Shown here in pieces: positions 1-8,688 of a stretch of DNA of 64,000 nt (positions within the stretch are counted from its first letter, which is position 1; each line of letters begins with the position of its first letter). The position numbers were made by a program, and so were the translations under genes. Source of the stretch: a bacterium (GTDB lineage: Bacteria; Armatimonadota; Zipacnadia; Zipacnadales; Zipacnadaceae); NCBI GenBank assembly GCA_030603495.1, contig JAUVXR010000009.1, positions 1 through 64,000 on the forward strand, read 5' to 3'. Below the pieces are notes generated by a model. It was not told the origin of the DNA and made no database searches. It worked only from the letters and a program-made list of their open reading frames with translations.

Positions 1-876
1 TTCGATAATGGGGCGCTGTTTTTGGCTTTTGCGATTGGCCTGGCCGATGACCTGCGGATTGGTGCGATTATCTTTGATCATTATGCTGGAGCGCTGGCCG
101 CGCTCTTTCAGTCGCTGGTGGTTAGCATCGGTATCGTAGCCTTTGTCCGCTGTCACCTCCCGGGCGTGGGGATCTATCAGTGGTCCCAGCATCTGGCTGT
201 CAGCCACATTGCCCGGGGTAAGGCTGACTGCGGTGACCAGCTCACTATCAGCGTCGATGCCCATATGCTCTTTATAGCCGTAGAAGCTCTTCGTTTCGCT
301 TTTGCGTCCGAACCGCGCGTCTGGGTCCGGTGAGCCTGGTGCCTGAGCAGGCGGTGTATCTGCAGACGCCTGAGGCAGCCGAAATAGGTCAACTTTTGCC
401 TGCAGGTGAGTAGCATCAATGATCTGTAGCCGATCGCTTACCAACCCGGCCTGGCGCGCCTGGGTGATGATCTCATTAAATATCTGCTGGAACTTCTCTG
501 GCCCTAATCGGTTGCGGAAGCGGCATAACGTGGAGTGATCAGGAGCACGCTCTTCCGGCTCCAGACCGGCAAACCATTTGCAGGCCAGATGGAGGTTGGC
601 TTGCTCCTCTACTTCGCGGTCAGACAGGTCGTAAAGAAATTACAAGAACACCACTTTGAATAACACCAGCGGATCCCAGGAGGGGCGGCCATTGTCTGGG
701 CAATAGCAATCACTGACTAACTCCGAGATGAAACTAAGGTCCACGGCTGCCGCCAGTTTGCACAGCAGATGGTCGGCGGGGATCAACTCTTCATAGATCA
801 TGCTAAAGAAGCTGCTTTGATTGCTGTGTTCGCCTTGCATAAGCTCAATCACCATTGCTACAGAATAATGGTTCAA
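1..876 (-). pseudogene. IS1182-type DDE transposase, interrupted by a stop codon, runs off the window
   Basis: The minus strand reads an IS1182-like transposase N-terminus (residues such as MIYEELIPADHLLCKL and CPDNGRPSWDPLVLFKVVFL). It then meets TAA at 642-640, after which the same frame continues without a break to base 1 (FLYDLSDREVEEQ, HSTLCRFRNRLG, IIDATHLQAK, TADKGYDTDA). Relatives usually have Gln at this position, so CAA to TAA is the simplest lesion. The first two catalytic Asp regions (IDAT and ADKGYD) are visible; the glutamate and C-terminus lie outside the window. The likely start is TTG at 876. Either the copy is dead or this is one base-call error. Family assignment is from motif recognition. 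Confidence 0.85.
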
Positions 877-888
877 TTACTACCGATG

Positions 889-917
889 ATTCTAGCACAT
901 CGCCCACTTGACAGCAA
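889..917 (-). promoter_or_regulatory. probable transposase promoter
   Basis: On the minus strand TTGCTG (917-912) is followed after 17 bases by TAGAAT (894-889). The -10 lies 12 bases upstream of the transposase start at 876. The -10 is a good match and the -35 is only partial. Its -35 overlaps the -35 of the opposing promoter at 908-935. Confidence 0.5.
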
Positions 918-935
918 GCCCCCCTCTGCTATAAT
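908..935 (+). promoter_or_regulatory. consensus sigma-70-type promoter pointing out of the IS
   Basis: TTGACA (908-913), a 16-base spacer and TATAAT (930-935) form a perfect two-hexamer promoter facing right, towards the gene beginning near 977. It sits just upstream of the transposase start and so probably lies inside the terminal region of the IS. Transcription should start near 942. Confidence 0.75.
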
Positions 936-976
936 GAGAATGTAACTTTCGCAACAGTTTCATTTTATATAACGTC

Positions 977-2812
977 GTGGGGCCAATAACCGGAAAGGAG
1001 GCGCTTATACGTCACTATGAACTTGGTCGTGGAAAATGGGTGTTTGTTGATTGGATGGGCATCGAACCGGGGTATGGTACCAAATGGGTTAATGTGATAA
1101 TGGTTGTCCTGATTTGTGCAGCCTTGGCCACAACAGCAGAGGAGGTCCGTTTTGTCGTCCGGGGACCCCAGCAGGTCACCGATGGCTGGGTAGCTAGCTC
1201 GGGCAGCGCATTTGACAGCCCTGTGCTGCGTAACGAGGGCGACCCTGGCGACGGAGGCTACCCGCGAGCATTCATAAAGTTTGACCTTAGTGAGATCAAT
1301 CCCGGCAATTATGCCCATGTCAAGCGCGCCACGCTGCAATTGGACGTCACTGCGGTCAATAATCCCGAGGAAGAAGTGACCACAGCGGCGGCAGCAACCG
1401 TCCCGTGGACGCAGCGGGCCACGTGGAACAGTCGCGACGGCGACCAGCCCTGGCCGGAGGAGTCCAAGCGCACAAGCATCGATTACGCCGCCCGCGAGAC
1501 AGACAGTACCTCCCAGGTCATAACGCGGCCCGGCTTAGTGGATATTGACGTAACCGGCATCGTAGATGCCTGGCTCTACCAGGACCTTCCCAACTATGGC
1601 TTGCTTATCCACACGGGTGGCGATATCTCCGGGCCCGGTTCAGAACAAGAGGTCGGAAGCTGGGAGCTGAGCTTTGCCAGTACCGAAGCCGAGAGCGCAC
1701 GCCGACCAGCACTGGTCATAGAGATGACCGGCACAGCGCCTACGCCAGAGACGATCGCCGAGCGCACGTTACGGTGGTTTCCCTCGGCGCTGCTGGCGCC
1801 TGTGCGTGATCCTTACATCTTCTACTGGGGGTTCGGTACGGCGCCGGACTTCCCCGGTGCAGTCGCCAACGTACAGCAGGTCAGCAGCGGCCGGTTGGAC
1901 TCGGCACAGAGAGGCCTGCTGCCGTTAAACTGGCACTATGGCCCACAGGGAAACTGGGCCAATGAGCAGGGAGTTATCAACCACTACGTGGGCCGGGCGC
2001 AGTCGGGAATGCTGGGGATCATGGTGGACGAGTGGCAAGGCCCTCGCGACTCCGCTCCAGGACACCCCTTGAATTCCGACAATCCGTTTGGCATCACCGG
2101 TTCGATCAAGGGTATGGTCCAGGCGAAGAAGCTCAATCCGAGCTTCTTCATCACCGTGGCCTGGCGGGGCGAAATGTCAATTGAGCCGGCAACGGAGGTC
2201 GGGCTGCCGGACATGCTATTGATCGAGTCATACTCACATCTTCGGCAGAAGCACGATCCGACCTGGAACATCGACCTATCTGGTGTGAAGAAGCGTATTG
2301 ATACGGCCCGCAAGCTGGGTATGATCGAGCGGACCATCCCCTGGTTGGGTATGATTCTCCAGCGTGATGACTACAATGAGGCGCACGGTGTGCTCACTGC
2401 GGAAATCGTCGAGGAGCAGATCGCTGAATTGCGCCGCTACGCTCCGGAGATGCCAGGAGTGGCCTTCTACCGCAATGACGATCCGGAACTGGCACAGGCC
2501 TGCGATCGCCTGTGCCGCAAGTACTTCGTCGAGCCGGCCCCGAAAGTGGAAATCACCAACCCTCAGTACGAGGCTGCGTTGGGGACCACCGATCACGTTC
2601 CTATCCGATGTGCCGCAACACCCAAGGAGAACCGCACCATAAGGGAGTATAAGTGGTTTATTGATAATCGCCTGGTGGCAATCACCAATCAGCCGCAGTA
2701 TATATGGGACCTGCGCGGCGAGACTAACGGGTATCACTTCGTCACAGTTCACGCCGTTGACGACGCCTACAACCGGGCAGCCTCCCAGATTATGGTCAAT
2801 GTCGAGCGCTGA
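977..2812 (+). CDS. secreted DNRLRE-domain protein with glycosidase-like middle and Ig-like C-terminus
   Basis: About 611 residues from GTG 977, but the start is uncertain. The hydrophobic stretch VIMVVLICAALATTA (residues 40-54) looks like the signal-peptide core, so translation may begin further in (ATG 1055, GTG 1094 or ATG 1100). Residues ~57-230 resemble a DNRLRE beta-sandwich (AFIKFDLSEI, VDIDVTGIVDAWL). Residues ~255-520 form an unassigned domain that may be a TIM-barrel glycosidase (GIMVDEWQGPR). Residues ~525-611 look like an Ig-like fold (REYKWFIDNRLVA). Proteins of this kind are exported and bind or process glycans; the substrate is not evident. It lies downstream of an IS-borne consensus promoter. 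Confidence 0.7.
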   Translation: MGPITGKEALIRHYELGRGKWVFVDWMGIEPGYGTKWVNVIMVVLICAALATTAEEVRFVVRGPQQVTDGWVASSGSAFDSPVLRNEGDPGDGGYPRAFIKFDLSEINPGNYAHVKRATLQLDVTAVNNPEEEVTTAAAATVPWTQRATWNSRDGDQPWPEESKRTSIDYAARETDSTSQVITRPGLVDIDVTGIVDAWLYQDLPNYGLLIHTGGDISGPGSEQEVGSWELSFASTEAESARRPALVIEMTGTAPTPETIAERTLRWFPSALLAPVRDPYIFYWGFGTAPDFPGAVANVQQVSSGRLDSAQRGLLPLNWHYGPQGNWANEQGVINHYVGRAQSGMLGIMVDEWQGPRDSAPGHPLNSDNPFGITGSIKGMVQAKKLNPSFFITVAWRGEMSIEPATEVGLPDMLLIESYSHLRQKHDPTWNIDLSGVKKRIDTARKLGMIERTIPWLGMILQRDDYNEAHGVLTAEIVEEQIAELRRYAPEMPGVAFYRNDDPELAQACDRLCRKYFVEPAPKVEITNPQYEAALGTTDHVPIRCAATPKENRTIREYKWFIDNRLVAITNQPQYIWDLRGETNGYHFVTVHAVDDAYNRAASQIMVNVER

Positions 2813-3284
2813 TCCATGCCCCTACCCGGGCAGATAGCGTTGTGTCCTGTTAATAACGGTTCTGTATATTACGCTACCAACGGCCTGCGACGAGCTCAGT
2901 CGAGTCGGACGCAACGTCCAGCACGACCAGGTGGCGCTGCTGCGCCAGTCCGTCTACGCGTGCGGTAGCGGGCAGAAGAGTACTTTGATAAATCAGGTCA
3001 GCAGGCCTGTGCAGACCCGCCAGATTTCCCTGAAGTCGTTGAGTTCCCAATATGGGATTGAGGGCTGCAAGCCACCGACGTTAACTTGTCTCTCAGAAGA
3101 CCCATAGCGGAGTGTGTGTCCTGGTTGTCAAAGCCTGACTGAGCTGGACCCAGCGGTAGGAAGCCTTCACCAAATCCTACCGACAACAAAACCTACCTTT
3201 CGTCTTGACAGACGCGTTCTATAGCAGAAATCCCAGTTTATGACCCAGAAGGCCACAACGAAAGGCCAAAGGAGACCAGGCACG
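2813..3284 (+). other. intergenic stretch, no recognisable gene
   Basis: No reading frame here carries recognisable motifs. A small perfect stem, TGGCGC/GCGCCA with a TGCT loop, lies at 2932-2947 and lacks a T-run. A TTGACA at 3205-3210 has no -10 at proper spacing. An open stretch at about 2860-3000 (+) looks faintly protein-like but matches nothing I know. Confidence 0.4.
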
Positions 3285-3841
3285 ATGCCTGCTGTCAGTC
3301 GGGTTGGTCTGCCCAACCGTATTGCTATTGTCAGCTGTGGGAGTCAAGGCGAGGCGCTCGCCTTGCGGCAGGCTATCGAAGAAGTGAGCAATGGGAGGAT
3401 GCCCGTGGACCTGGTGGGAGTAGGCCGATGCGCGCACCTCATCGCAGCTTTGCGGGGCGAGGCCAGCTCCGCGCACCATATCGTCCTGTGCTGTCACGGC
3501 GACGAAAGCGGCATATTCCTGCCTGAGCTTAATCCTTCGCTTGCTGCTGATGAGCCTACACTGGCCAATTCGGACCCAAAGCAGTAGCACAAGAAGCCCG
3601 CCTCAACGGTCATGTTGTGCTCTCCACCGGTTGCTCCACCGCTACGCTGGCCGCTCCTTTCCTAGAGGCCGGGGCATCAGTCTACATCGCGCCGACCGGC
3701 GATCCCTACGGACCAGCACCGTTCATGGTCGTGGTCACTCTCTACTACCACCTGCTCGCGCTCGGCCAGGACCTCAGTGCGGCTTTTGAGGCCGCCCGCA
3801 GCGTGGGCGGCGATACCGCAATGTTCGCGCTTTACGATTGA
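3285..3841 (+). pseudogene. small His/Cys-dyad (caspase/CHAT-like?) protein, frameshifted
   Basis: ATG 3285 has GGAG (3271-3274) at good spacing and opens MPAVSRVGLPNRIAIVSCG. The frame reads through HIVLCCHGDESGIFLPEL and ends at a TAG at 3585-3587. The +1-related frame immediately resumes a coherent sequence (KAVAQEARLNGHVVLSTGC, then GASVYIAPTGDPYGPAPF) to a stop at 3841. One indel near 3572-3585, at the run gacccaaag, restores a single protein of about 185 residues. CHG followed by STGC suggests a His-Cys peptidase-like fold as in CHAT/caspase-type proteins; this is inference from two motifs only. It precedes a sugar isomerase-like gene with no obvious functional link. Confidence 0.55.
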
Positions 3842-3978
3842 CTACTCACCACTGCTGTTTGGCAACAAGCATGTTATTGTGGGAATGGAGGTTGGGAGTA
3901 GCAAGAAACCATACGGGTGATTCCGGCTAACTCTCACCTTGACAGCTGGTCCCATGGTCGGAAAAAGGAAGGCCTGAA

Positions 3979-4836
3979 ATGGCCAAAGTGACGGCGCTTT
4001 CGTCGTTGGGATGGGCACATTATACCCTATATGAAGCAATACCGCGGATGGCGGCCAGAGGATTCACCCGAGTTGAGATTGCCAGCTTTAGCAGCTATTG
4101 CTTCCACTTCAACTTCGGCAGTCCTATCCCTGGAGAGTTGAGGGAACTACTCGCAGAGTTTTCTTTGGAGCCTATTTGTCTGAACTACTACGCCGATCAT
4201 CACAGGGCGTGGGTGTCGCAGGAGAGCGATGACTTTGTTGCCCAGTGGACACGGAAAATCGAGCAACTCAACGGAGTCGGCATCCCCATGATGACCATGG
4301 GATTCGGCATCCGCAACGAGCGAAGTGATCAACAAGTCCAGCTGGCGAATGCCGTGAAAGCATATGACGAGGTGGGGAGGATTGCAGAGCGCTATCAAGT
4401 ACGCATGCTGCTGGAGGCACCACATTTGTACGGTATTATGCCCAGCCCCGAACAGGTTCTCTGGGTCTGTGAGCGATTGACATCCTCTAATATCGGGGTC
4501 CTTGTGGACAGCAGTCACTGGGGAATCATTGGTTACGATATTGATGAGTTCCTCAGCAATATTGGCAATCGTCTGTGGCACGTTCATCTACGCGATTCCC
4601 GAGGACCGGATACAGCAGACTTCCGGCAAGAATTGGAGTTGACGCCCGGGAGGGGCACGGTCGATTTTCAGCAGTTTGGTGAAGCCTTAGATCGGGTCGG
4701 CTATGACGGTGACGTCTCCATTGAGTTTGAATACCGTGATATGCCATTTGACACCATTGAGCAGGAATTTGACTGCGGGCTGCGATACCTGGATGATGTC
4801 GGATGGGAGCTTCCCGATGGGGTAAGGCGCGGGTAG
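3979..4836 (+). CDS. sugar phosphate isomerase/epimerase-like TIM barrel (AP endonuclease 2 superfamily)
   Basis: 285 residues from ATG 3979, with AAGGAAGG just upstream as ribosome site. The pattern is that of xylose-isomerase-like TIM barrels, which isomerise or epimerise sugars, keto-acids or inositols using a divalent metal. Candidate ligands are Glu in LLEAPH (~residue 141), Asp in VLVDSSHWG (~175), His in LWHVHLRDS (~201) and Glu in VSIEFEY (~250). Length is typical. The substrate cannot be read from sequence. The gene stands alone, 137 bases after the frameshifted gene. Confidence 0.85.
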   Translation: MAKVTALSSLGWAHYTLYEAIPRMAARGFTRVEIASFSSYCFHFNFGSPIPGELRELLAEFSLEPICLNYYADHHRAWVSQESDDFVAQWTRKIEQLNGVGIPMMTMGFGIRNERSDQQVQLANAVKAYDEVGRIAERYQVRMLLEAPHLYGIMPSPEQVLWVCERLTSSNIGVLVDSSHWGIIGYDIDEFLSNIGNRLWHVHLRDSRGPDTADFRQELELTPGRGTVDFQQFGEALDRVGYDGDVSIEFEYRDMPFDTIEQEFDCGLRYLDDVGWELPDGVRRG

Positions 4837-5006
4837 TGCGCGGGACAGGTCTGGATAGCTACAGTCTGCACGTGGCCTGGCTCCCTGTCTGCGAGGTTTT
4901 CCGTCGGTATGTTTGCCATTTTGTCCATTGCCTGTGACTGTCCTTCGCCTCCGGGAGCGGACGAGAAGCACGCGGGCAGAGAAGTTCTCCTAAAGGAAAT
5001 AGAGCA

Positions 5007-5414
5007 ATGGACACAGACTCGAGCGAAGGTATGAACCCAGCCCCCAGTTTTCTCCCTCGGCCGCCCAATGATTTCCCGGAATTCATTGAGACCTATTACC
5101 ATGAGTGCCGCGCGCAGGTGCCCCAAATCGAGGCCATTGCCGCCAAATGGATATTTGAGGACCTCATCCCGGGCCTGAGCGATTTTGATGCTCGCTTCAT
5201 TTGCAGCGATACCATGACGGCTGAGGACTGGTGCAAGATGTCCATGGCCGTGGGGCAGGTGCATCTGGACTTATGCCAGCGGCATCCCAAATGGACCCGG
5301 ATTCTTGAGCACCTGCCTGGGGTTAACCTGACGTGGGATGAGCTCACCAGCGAGGAGACCTATTATCCCGAATACAAGCAAAAGACTGGCACTCTACATG
5401 AAGCCGGACCGTAA
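5007..5414 (+). CDS. unrecognised small protein, probably 3'-truncated
   Basis: 135 residues from ATG 5007, preceded by AAAGGAAATAGAG. The sequence has well-structured, soluble-looking content (DFDARFICSDTMTAEDWCK, VGQVHLDLCQRHPKW) and then ends in a low-quality tail (QKTGTLHEAGP). I do not recognise the family. The abrupt change near 5375-5385, followed by scraps of other genes, suggests the 3' part was lost at a junction. There are no signal peptide or membrane segments. Confidence 0.55.
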   Translation: MDTDSSEGMNPAPSFLPRPPNDFPEFIETYYHECRAQVPQIEAIAAKWIFEDLIPGLSDFDARFICSDTMTAEDWCKMSMAVGQVHLDLCQRHPKWTRILEHLPGVNLTWDELTSEETYYPEYKQKTGTLHEAGP

Positions 5415-5503
5415 CAAGGCTCCAGCAGCTCATCAACAAGGCCGAAGCTACCCAGGCTTCTCAGGGTGGTTCTACGAATGGAGATAACAGCAGTGGCGAC
5501 TGA
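5408..5503 (+). other. possible 3' tail of a lost gene
   Basis: In the frame starting at 5408 the sequence reads TRLQQLINKAEATQASQGG and ends in a Ser/Asn/Gly-rich tail with TGA at 5501-5503. This resembles the C-terminus of a longer protein (helix then disordered tail), but there is no start and a stop lies directly upstream. It may be a remnant created by the deletion that truncated the preceding gene. Low certainty. Confidence 0.2.
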
Positions 5504-5537
5504 GGACGACAACGACGCCCAAGTAGCCGACTCCGTA

Positions 5538-5768
5538 GCATCTGAGCGAGTGGGGCAGAGCCTCCACCTATTTGGCTCGATCAGGCCCTTGCGCGCTTGG
5601 GCGGTACCTGCTGCTAAAAGGCGGTATCCTTGACGGATGGCGAGGGGTAGTGTACGCAATGATGACGGGCATTCCACTCTGCTGGCCTATGCTAAGGCAG
5701 TAGAGTCGAATATGCGGGCTGAGCAAGCAGACAGACGCAATTCCAGTCGCGACGACCCCAATCTCTAA
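5538..5768 (+). pseudogene. C-terminal remnant of a family-2 glycosyltransferase (LgtF/WaaE-like)
   Basis: The frame through 5602 reads GRYLLLKGGILDGWRGVVYA MMTGI (one run). After a frame change near 5672 it continues TLLAYAKAVESNMRAEQ to TAA at 5766-5768. The pattern, a KxGxLDGWxG motif followed ~20 residues later by LxYAKxxE, is the typical C-terminus of GT2 enzymes that build LPS-core or surface glycans. No catalytic domain is present upstream, so this is a fragment with at least one frameshift. It ends 35 bases before an intact GT4 gene, as expected for a former polysaccharide operon. Confidence 0.55.
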
Positions 5769-5803
5769 CTGGCAACATACACAGTGAGTATAGGCAGGAT
5801 ACG

Positions 5804-6880
5804 ATGCGAGTTCTGTTTACCAACAATGCTCTGGTCTGGGGCGGGGCAGAGAAGAACACGCTGCAAATCATGGCGGGCTTGCGTGAGCGTTGCCATGAGG
5901 CTGTGTTGGCCTGCCCTCCGTGGGACAGTATGATGGAGCCGGCACGAGCACAGGGTTTCCCGATTGTCTCCACGCCATTTCGTCACAAACGCAACCCCCT
6001 GGGGATCATTTACACCTGGCGGGCAATTCGTCAGGTTCGCCCCGATGTGGTATTGGCGAACGGTACGCGCACGGTGATGAGCGCGGGCCTAGCTTCCCAA
6101 CTGACTGGAACACCTTTTGCAGTGCGGGCGGTGGCAGAAATCGGCCCGCCGATTCCCTTGCGCATTGCGCAGCTCGTTATCTGCCTCTCTGCGTCAATGG
6201 TGCAGTTTGCCCGAAAGTATGGAGTTTCTGCCGAGCGTATCCAGCTTATCCCTAACAGCATCGAGACCGACTCATTCTGTCCTGATCCGCAGTTGCGCGG
6301 GCAGACCCGCCGCGAACTCGGCCTCAGCGAGGATCATTTCGTGCTGGTGCTGGTGGGGCGAATAGCGGAGGGCAAGGGGCACAGATACGCGGTGCAGGCC
6401 CTGTCACAGGTGCTTGGGCGGTTGCCGAGTACTGTCTTGTTGATCGTTGGCGAAGGTAGTCTGGAGCAGGAAGTGCAGGAGCAGATCGCCTCATTGGGCC
6501 TGGAAAGTCAGGTCAAGATGTTGGGCTTCCGCGCTGATCCGCGGCCCTATTATGCTGCCGCTGACATCGCGCTTGTTCCCTCTCATTGGCAGGAGGCCGC
6601 CGCCAACGTAAATCTGGGGGCACAGGCGATGGGGCTGCCGCTAATTGCCTCCCGGGACGGTGGCCTGCCGGAATATATTGCCGAAGGGGAGACCGGCATT
6701 CTCGTTCCACCAGCTGATGCCCAGAGTCTGGGCGAGGCAATCATGTTTCTCAGCGAATCACCTCAGCGGTGCCAGGCGATGGGCCGTGCCGCCCGCCGGC
6801 GTGTTATGAATCTTTACAGTATCGAGAAGATGATTGACCGGTACGCCGAAGTGCTGGTGGAGCTCACTAAAGCTGTTTAG
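5804..6880 (+). CDS. glycosyltransferase family 4 (GT-B fold)
   Basis: 358 residues from ATG 5804. The N-terminal acceptor domain starts MRVLFTNNALVWGGAEKNT (the GGAE loop near residues 13-16). The C-terminal nucleotide-sugar domain carries LVLVGRIAEGKGH (~185-197) and ADIALVPSHWQEAAANVN (~247-264). In the usual E-x7-E motif the first Glu is present (WQEAAA) but the second is replaced by Gly (NLGAQAMG). It would transfer a sugar from a nucleotide donor to a cell-surface glycan or lipid. It is the only intact glycan gene in an eroded cluster. Donor and acceptor are unknown. Confidence 0.88.
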   Translation: MRVLFTNNALVWGGAEKNTLQIMAGLRERCHEAVLACPPWDSMMEPARAQGFPIVSTPFRHKRNPLGIIYTWRAIRQVRPDVVLANGTRTVMSAGLASQLTGTPFAVRAVAEIGPPIPLRIAQLVICLSASMVQFARKYGVSAERIQLIPNSIETDSFCPDPQLRGQTRRELGLSEDHFVLVLVGRIAEGKGHRYAVQALSQVLGRLPSTVLLIVGEGSLEQEVQEQIASLGLESQVKMLGFRADPRPYYAAADIALVPSHWQEAAANVNLGAQAMGLPLIASRDGGLPEYIAEGETGILVPPADAQSLGEAIMFLSESPQRCQAMGRAARRRVMNLYSIEKMIDRYAEVLVELTKAV

Positions 6881-6904
6881 CGTTACGACGCAGCTTGGTC
6901 TATA

Positions 6905-7137
6905 GTGGACCCCAAAAACTGGACACCAGAAATGGGGTACCATAGGTAGCATGACCAAGCGAAAGATGTATACGGCAGCCTTCAAGGCTAAGGTAGTGTT
7001 AGAGTTCTTGCGGGATGAAGAGTCGCTGACGCAAGTGGCGGCCGAGTACGAGGTGCCTCCTCGCTATCTGCGCAAATGGAAGCGGCTGGCGGTGGAGCAT
7101 CTGCCTAGCCTGTTTGCGGACAGCAAGCGGGAGGGTC
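6905..7137 (+). mobile_element. left end of an IS3-family element with truncated orfA
   Basis: The terminal repeat TGGACCCC..AACTGGACA lies at 6905-6925, and orfA begins at ATG 6951 (MTKRKMYTAAFKAKVVLEFL). The helix-turn-helix continues through VAAEYEVPPRYLRKWKRLA and LPSLFADSKRE, typical of IS3/IS911-type OrfA. Similarity stops near 7137. The continuing frame is only the antisense of the neighbouring minus-strand gene. The orfB integrase is absent, so the element is a dead fragment. A matching right-end repeat may lie at 9050-9069. Confidence 0.8.
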
Positions 7138-8558
7138 ATGACCTGCTTTGCAAACAGCATCGAGCTGAGCTCAACTGTCTTCTGCAGCGCGCCGGTATCC
7201 GGGTCCCGCCGGGCGAGCTTGGCGTTACTACGATGCGCGCAGAACAGATATTTGCTGTTGGCGGCGAGCTTATCGCCGTAGACGCGGCTCTCTTCTTGCC
7301 CGTGCCAGATCTTCTTCATCGTATCAACGTTGATACCCAGCACCGGGCAGCCGGCCTCGTCGTGGTGGTAGCCGACGTAGGTGTGCCGCCCGCCGCAGGC
7401 CACGGCGGTCGGACAGGCATGATCTGACCCCCAACTGCCGGTGCCGTCGCCAATCTGCCACGGCGGGTCGCCGGGATTGTAGTACGAGAGCATATAGGTG
7501 ACGTCGAGGCCCTCATGACTCAGGCCCTTCACGCGGTACGTGCCCGGTTCAACGGGGTTACCGTCGTCGTCGAGCCCGTCCCACATCACCTCTATAGTGC
7601 GTCTGTCGCCCTCTTGGCTGACCTGGTACTGTTTCACTGGTGTATCTTCTATCAGATTGCGGACCCGCTTGCCGGCAGTATCGTCAATCGCGATAGTGAA
7701 TTTCTTCGCTGACCGTGGCACCTCCACGGTGCTAGGGATTACTCCTTGGAGCCGCTCGGCAACCTCCTCTTGGGGTGTAGACTGCGGCAGGTTACCTTGC
7801 GGTTCCAGCACGCACTCGCCCCAGGCAGTGGTCGTTTTCGAGGGATGTGTCTTTGCCATCCAGCTACGCGGCCGATCAGCGCCTGCTCTGACCAGGTCCA
7901 GACACTGGGTGACCAAGGAGCCGGCCGTGCCCTGGCTGAAGCTCCAGCGGGGGCCGAAGAGCATGGCGAACCGTGCGCCGGGCACAAAACGCTGTTCCCC
8001 GCGGAAGAGCACACTCCAGGGCAGCTTCAGTTCGTGGACGTAGCCCTGGCCGTCGGCATCCTTCCGGTATGCCGCCTCGAGGCCCTCCGCGGAGGGGTCG
8101 TCCACTCGGATATCTTGGGACAGGTGAGGATTCAGGATCCTGCCCGCGCTCATACGCAGCAGCGGCTTCTGGTCGATGGTGTAGTACCAGGTGTCGATGC
8201 GCCAGGCGACATCGGTCTGCATAAAGATTATCAGGCAATCGCCCCTGTCCGGCTTGTACGGCAGCCGGTTAACCATCGGCGACAGGTCCCGCCGGACCCC
8301 GGACAGGTAGAACGCTTCGTCATCATACATCGCGGCAATGCGCACACTATTGGCATCGCGGGTGCCCCGGTCGGGATACAGCCAGATCTGCCCGGAGAGG
8401 TCCCATTCACTCACTGAGCCGTCAATAGTCACCGGCCCCGGCGCGGGCACCGCCCGCAGCACGTGATTGAGGCTGGGTTGGCCGAACGCCGCAAGCTGCC
8501 TCCCAAGCACCAACAGAACCATTATAGTTACCAGCAATGCCGTGCGCGATCCAGTCAT
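6999..8558 (-). pseudogene. secreted CBM9/DOMON-like + FlgD-Ig + beta-propeller protein, 3' end lost at IS3
   Basis: Start ATG 8558 with AGGAGG upstream, then a signal peptide (LLVTIMVLLVLGRQLAAFG). Residues ~35-225 resemble a family-9 carbohydrate-binding module (VTIDGSVSEWDLSGQIW; DDEAFYLSGV). Residues ~290-350 match a FlgD-type Ig repeat (VMWDGLDDDGNPVEPGTYRV). A beta-propeller then begins (~385-470) but is cut at about 7137, where the IS3 fragment starts. The last ~46 codons are antisense IS sequence ending at a chance stop at 6999. The product would be an exported glycan-binding protein missing most of its propeller. Confidence 0.7.
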
Positions 8559-8688
8559 TATGACTTTCCTCCTTGTTGGTATACTGCCTGATGAGACAGC
8601 AGGCTTTCGGCGAGGACGGCTATACAGGTCATTGCTTGCGGTAACATTGCGTGCTCAGTCTGTGAATTCCTGTCCGTTAGGCACAGGA
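8559..8688. other. short spacer upstream of the minus-strand secreted-protein gene
   Basis: It contains the ribosome site of the minus-strand gene (AGGAGG on the minus strand near 8568-8573). I see no other gene or clear promoter. Confidence 0.4.

Noticed and set aside
2276-2752. 158-codon minus-strand open frame
   Set aside because: Lies wholly within the DNRLRE gene with no ribosome site or recognisable domain.
2860-3000. Protein-like open stretch on the plus strand (DELSRVGRNVQHDQV)
   Set aside because: No start, no family match by eye and it decays quickly; could be chance or a remnant too short to call.
3205-3233. TTGACA before the His/Cys gene
   Set aside because: No acceptable -10 hexamer at 15-19 bases; TATAGC is only 9 bases away.
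7746-8417. 223-codon plus-strand open frame
   Set aside because: Antisense to the well-supported carbohydrate-binding domain of the minus-strand gene.
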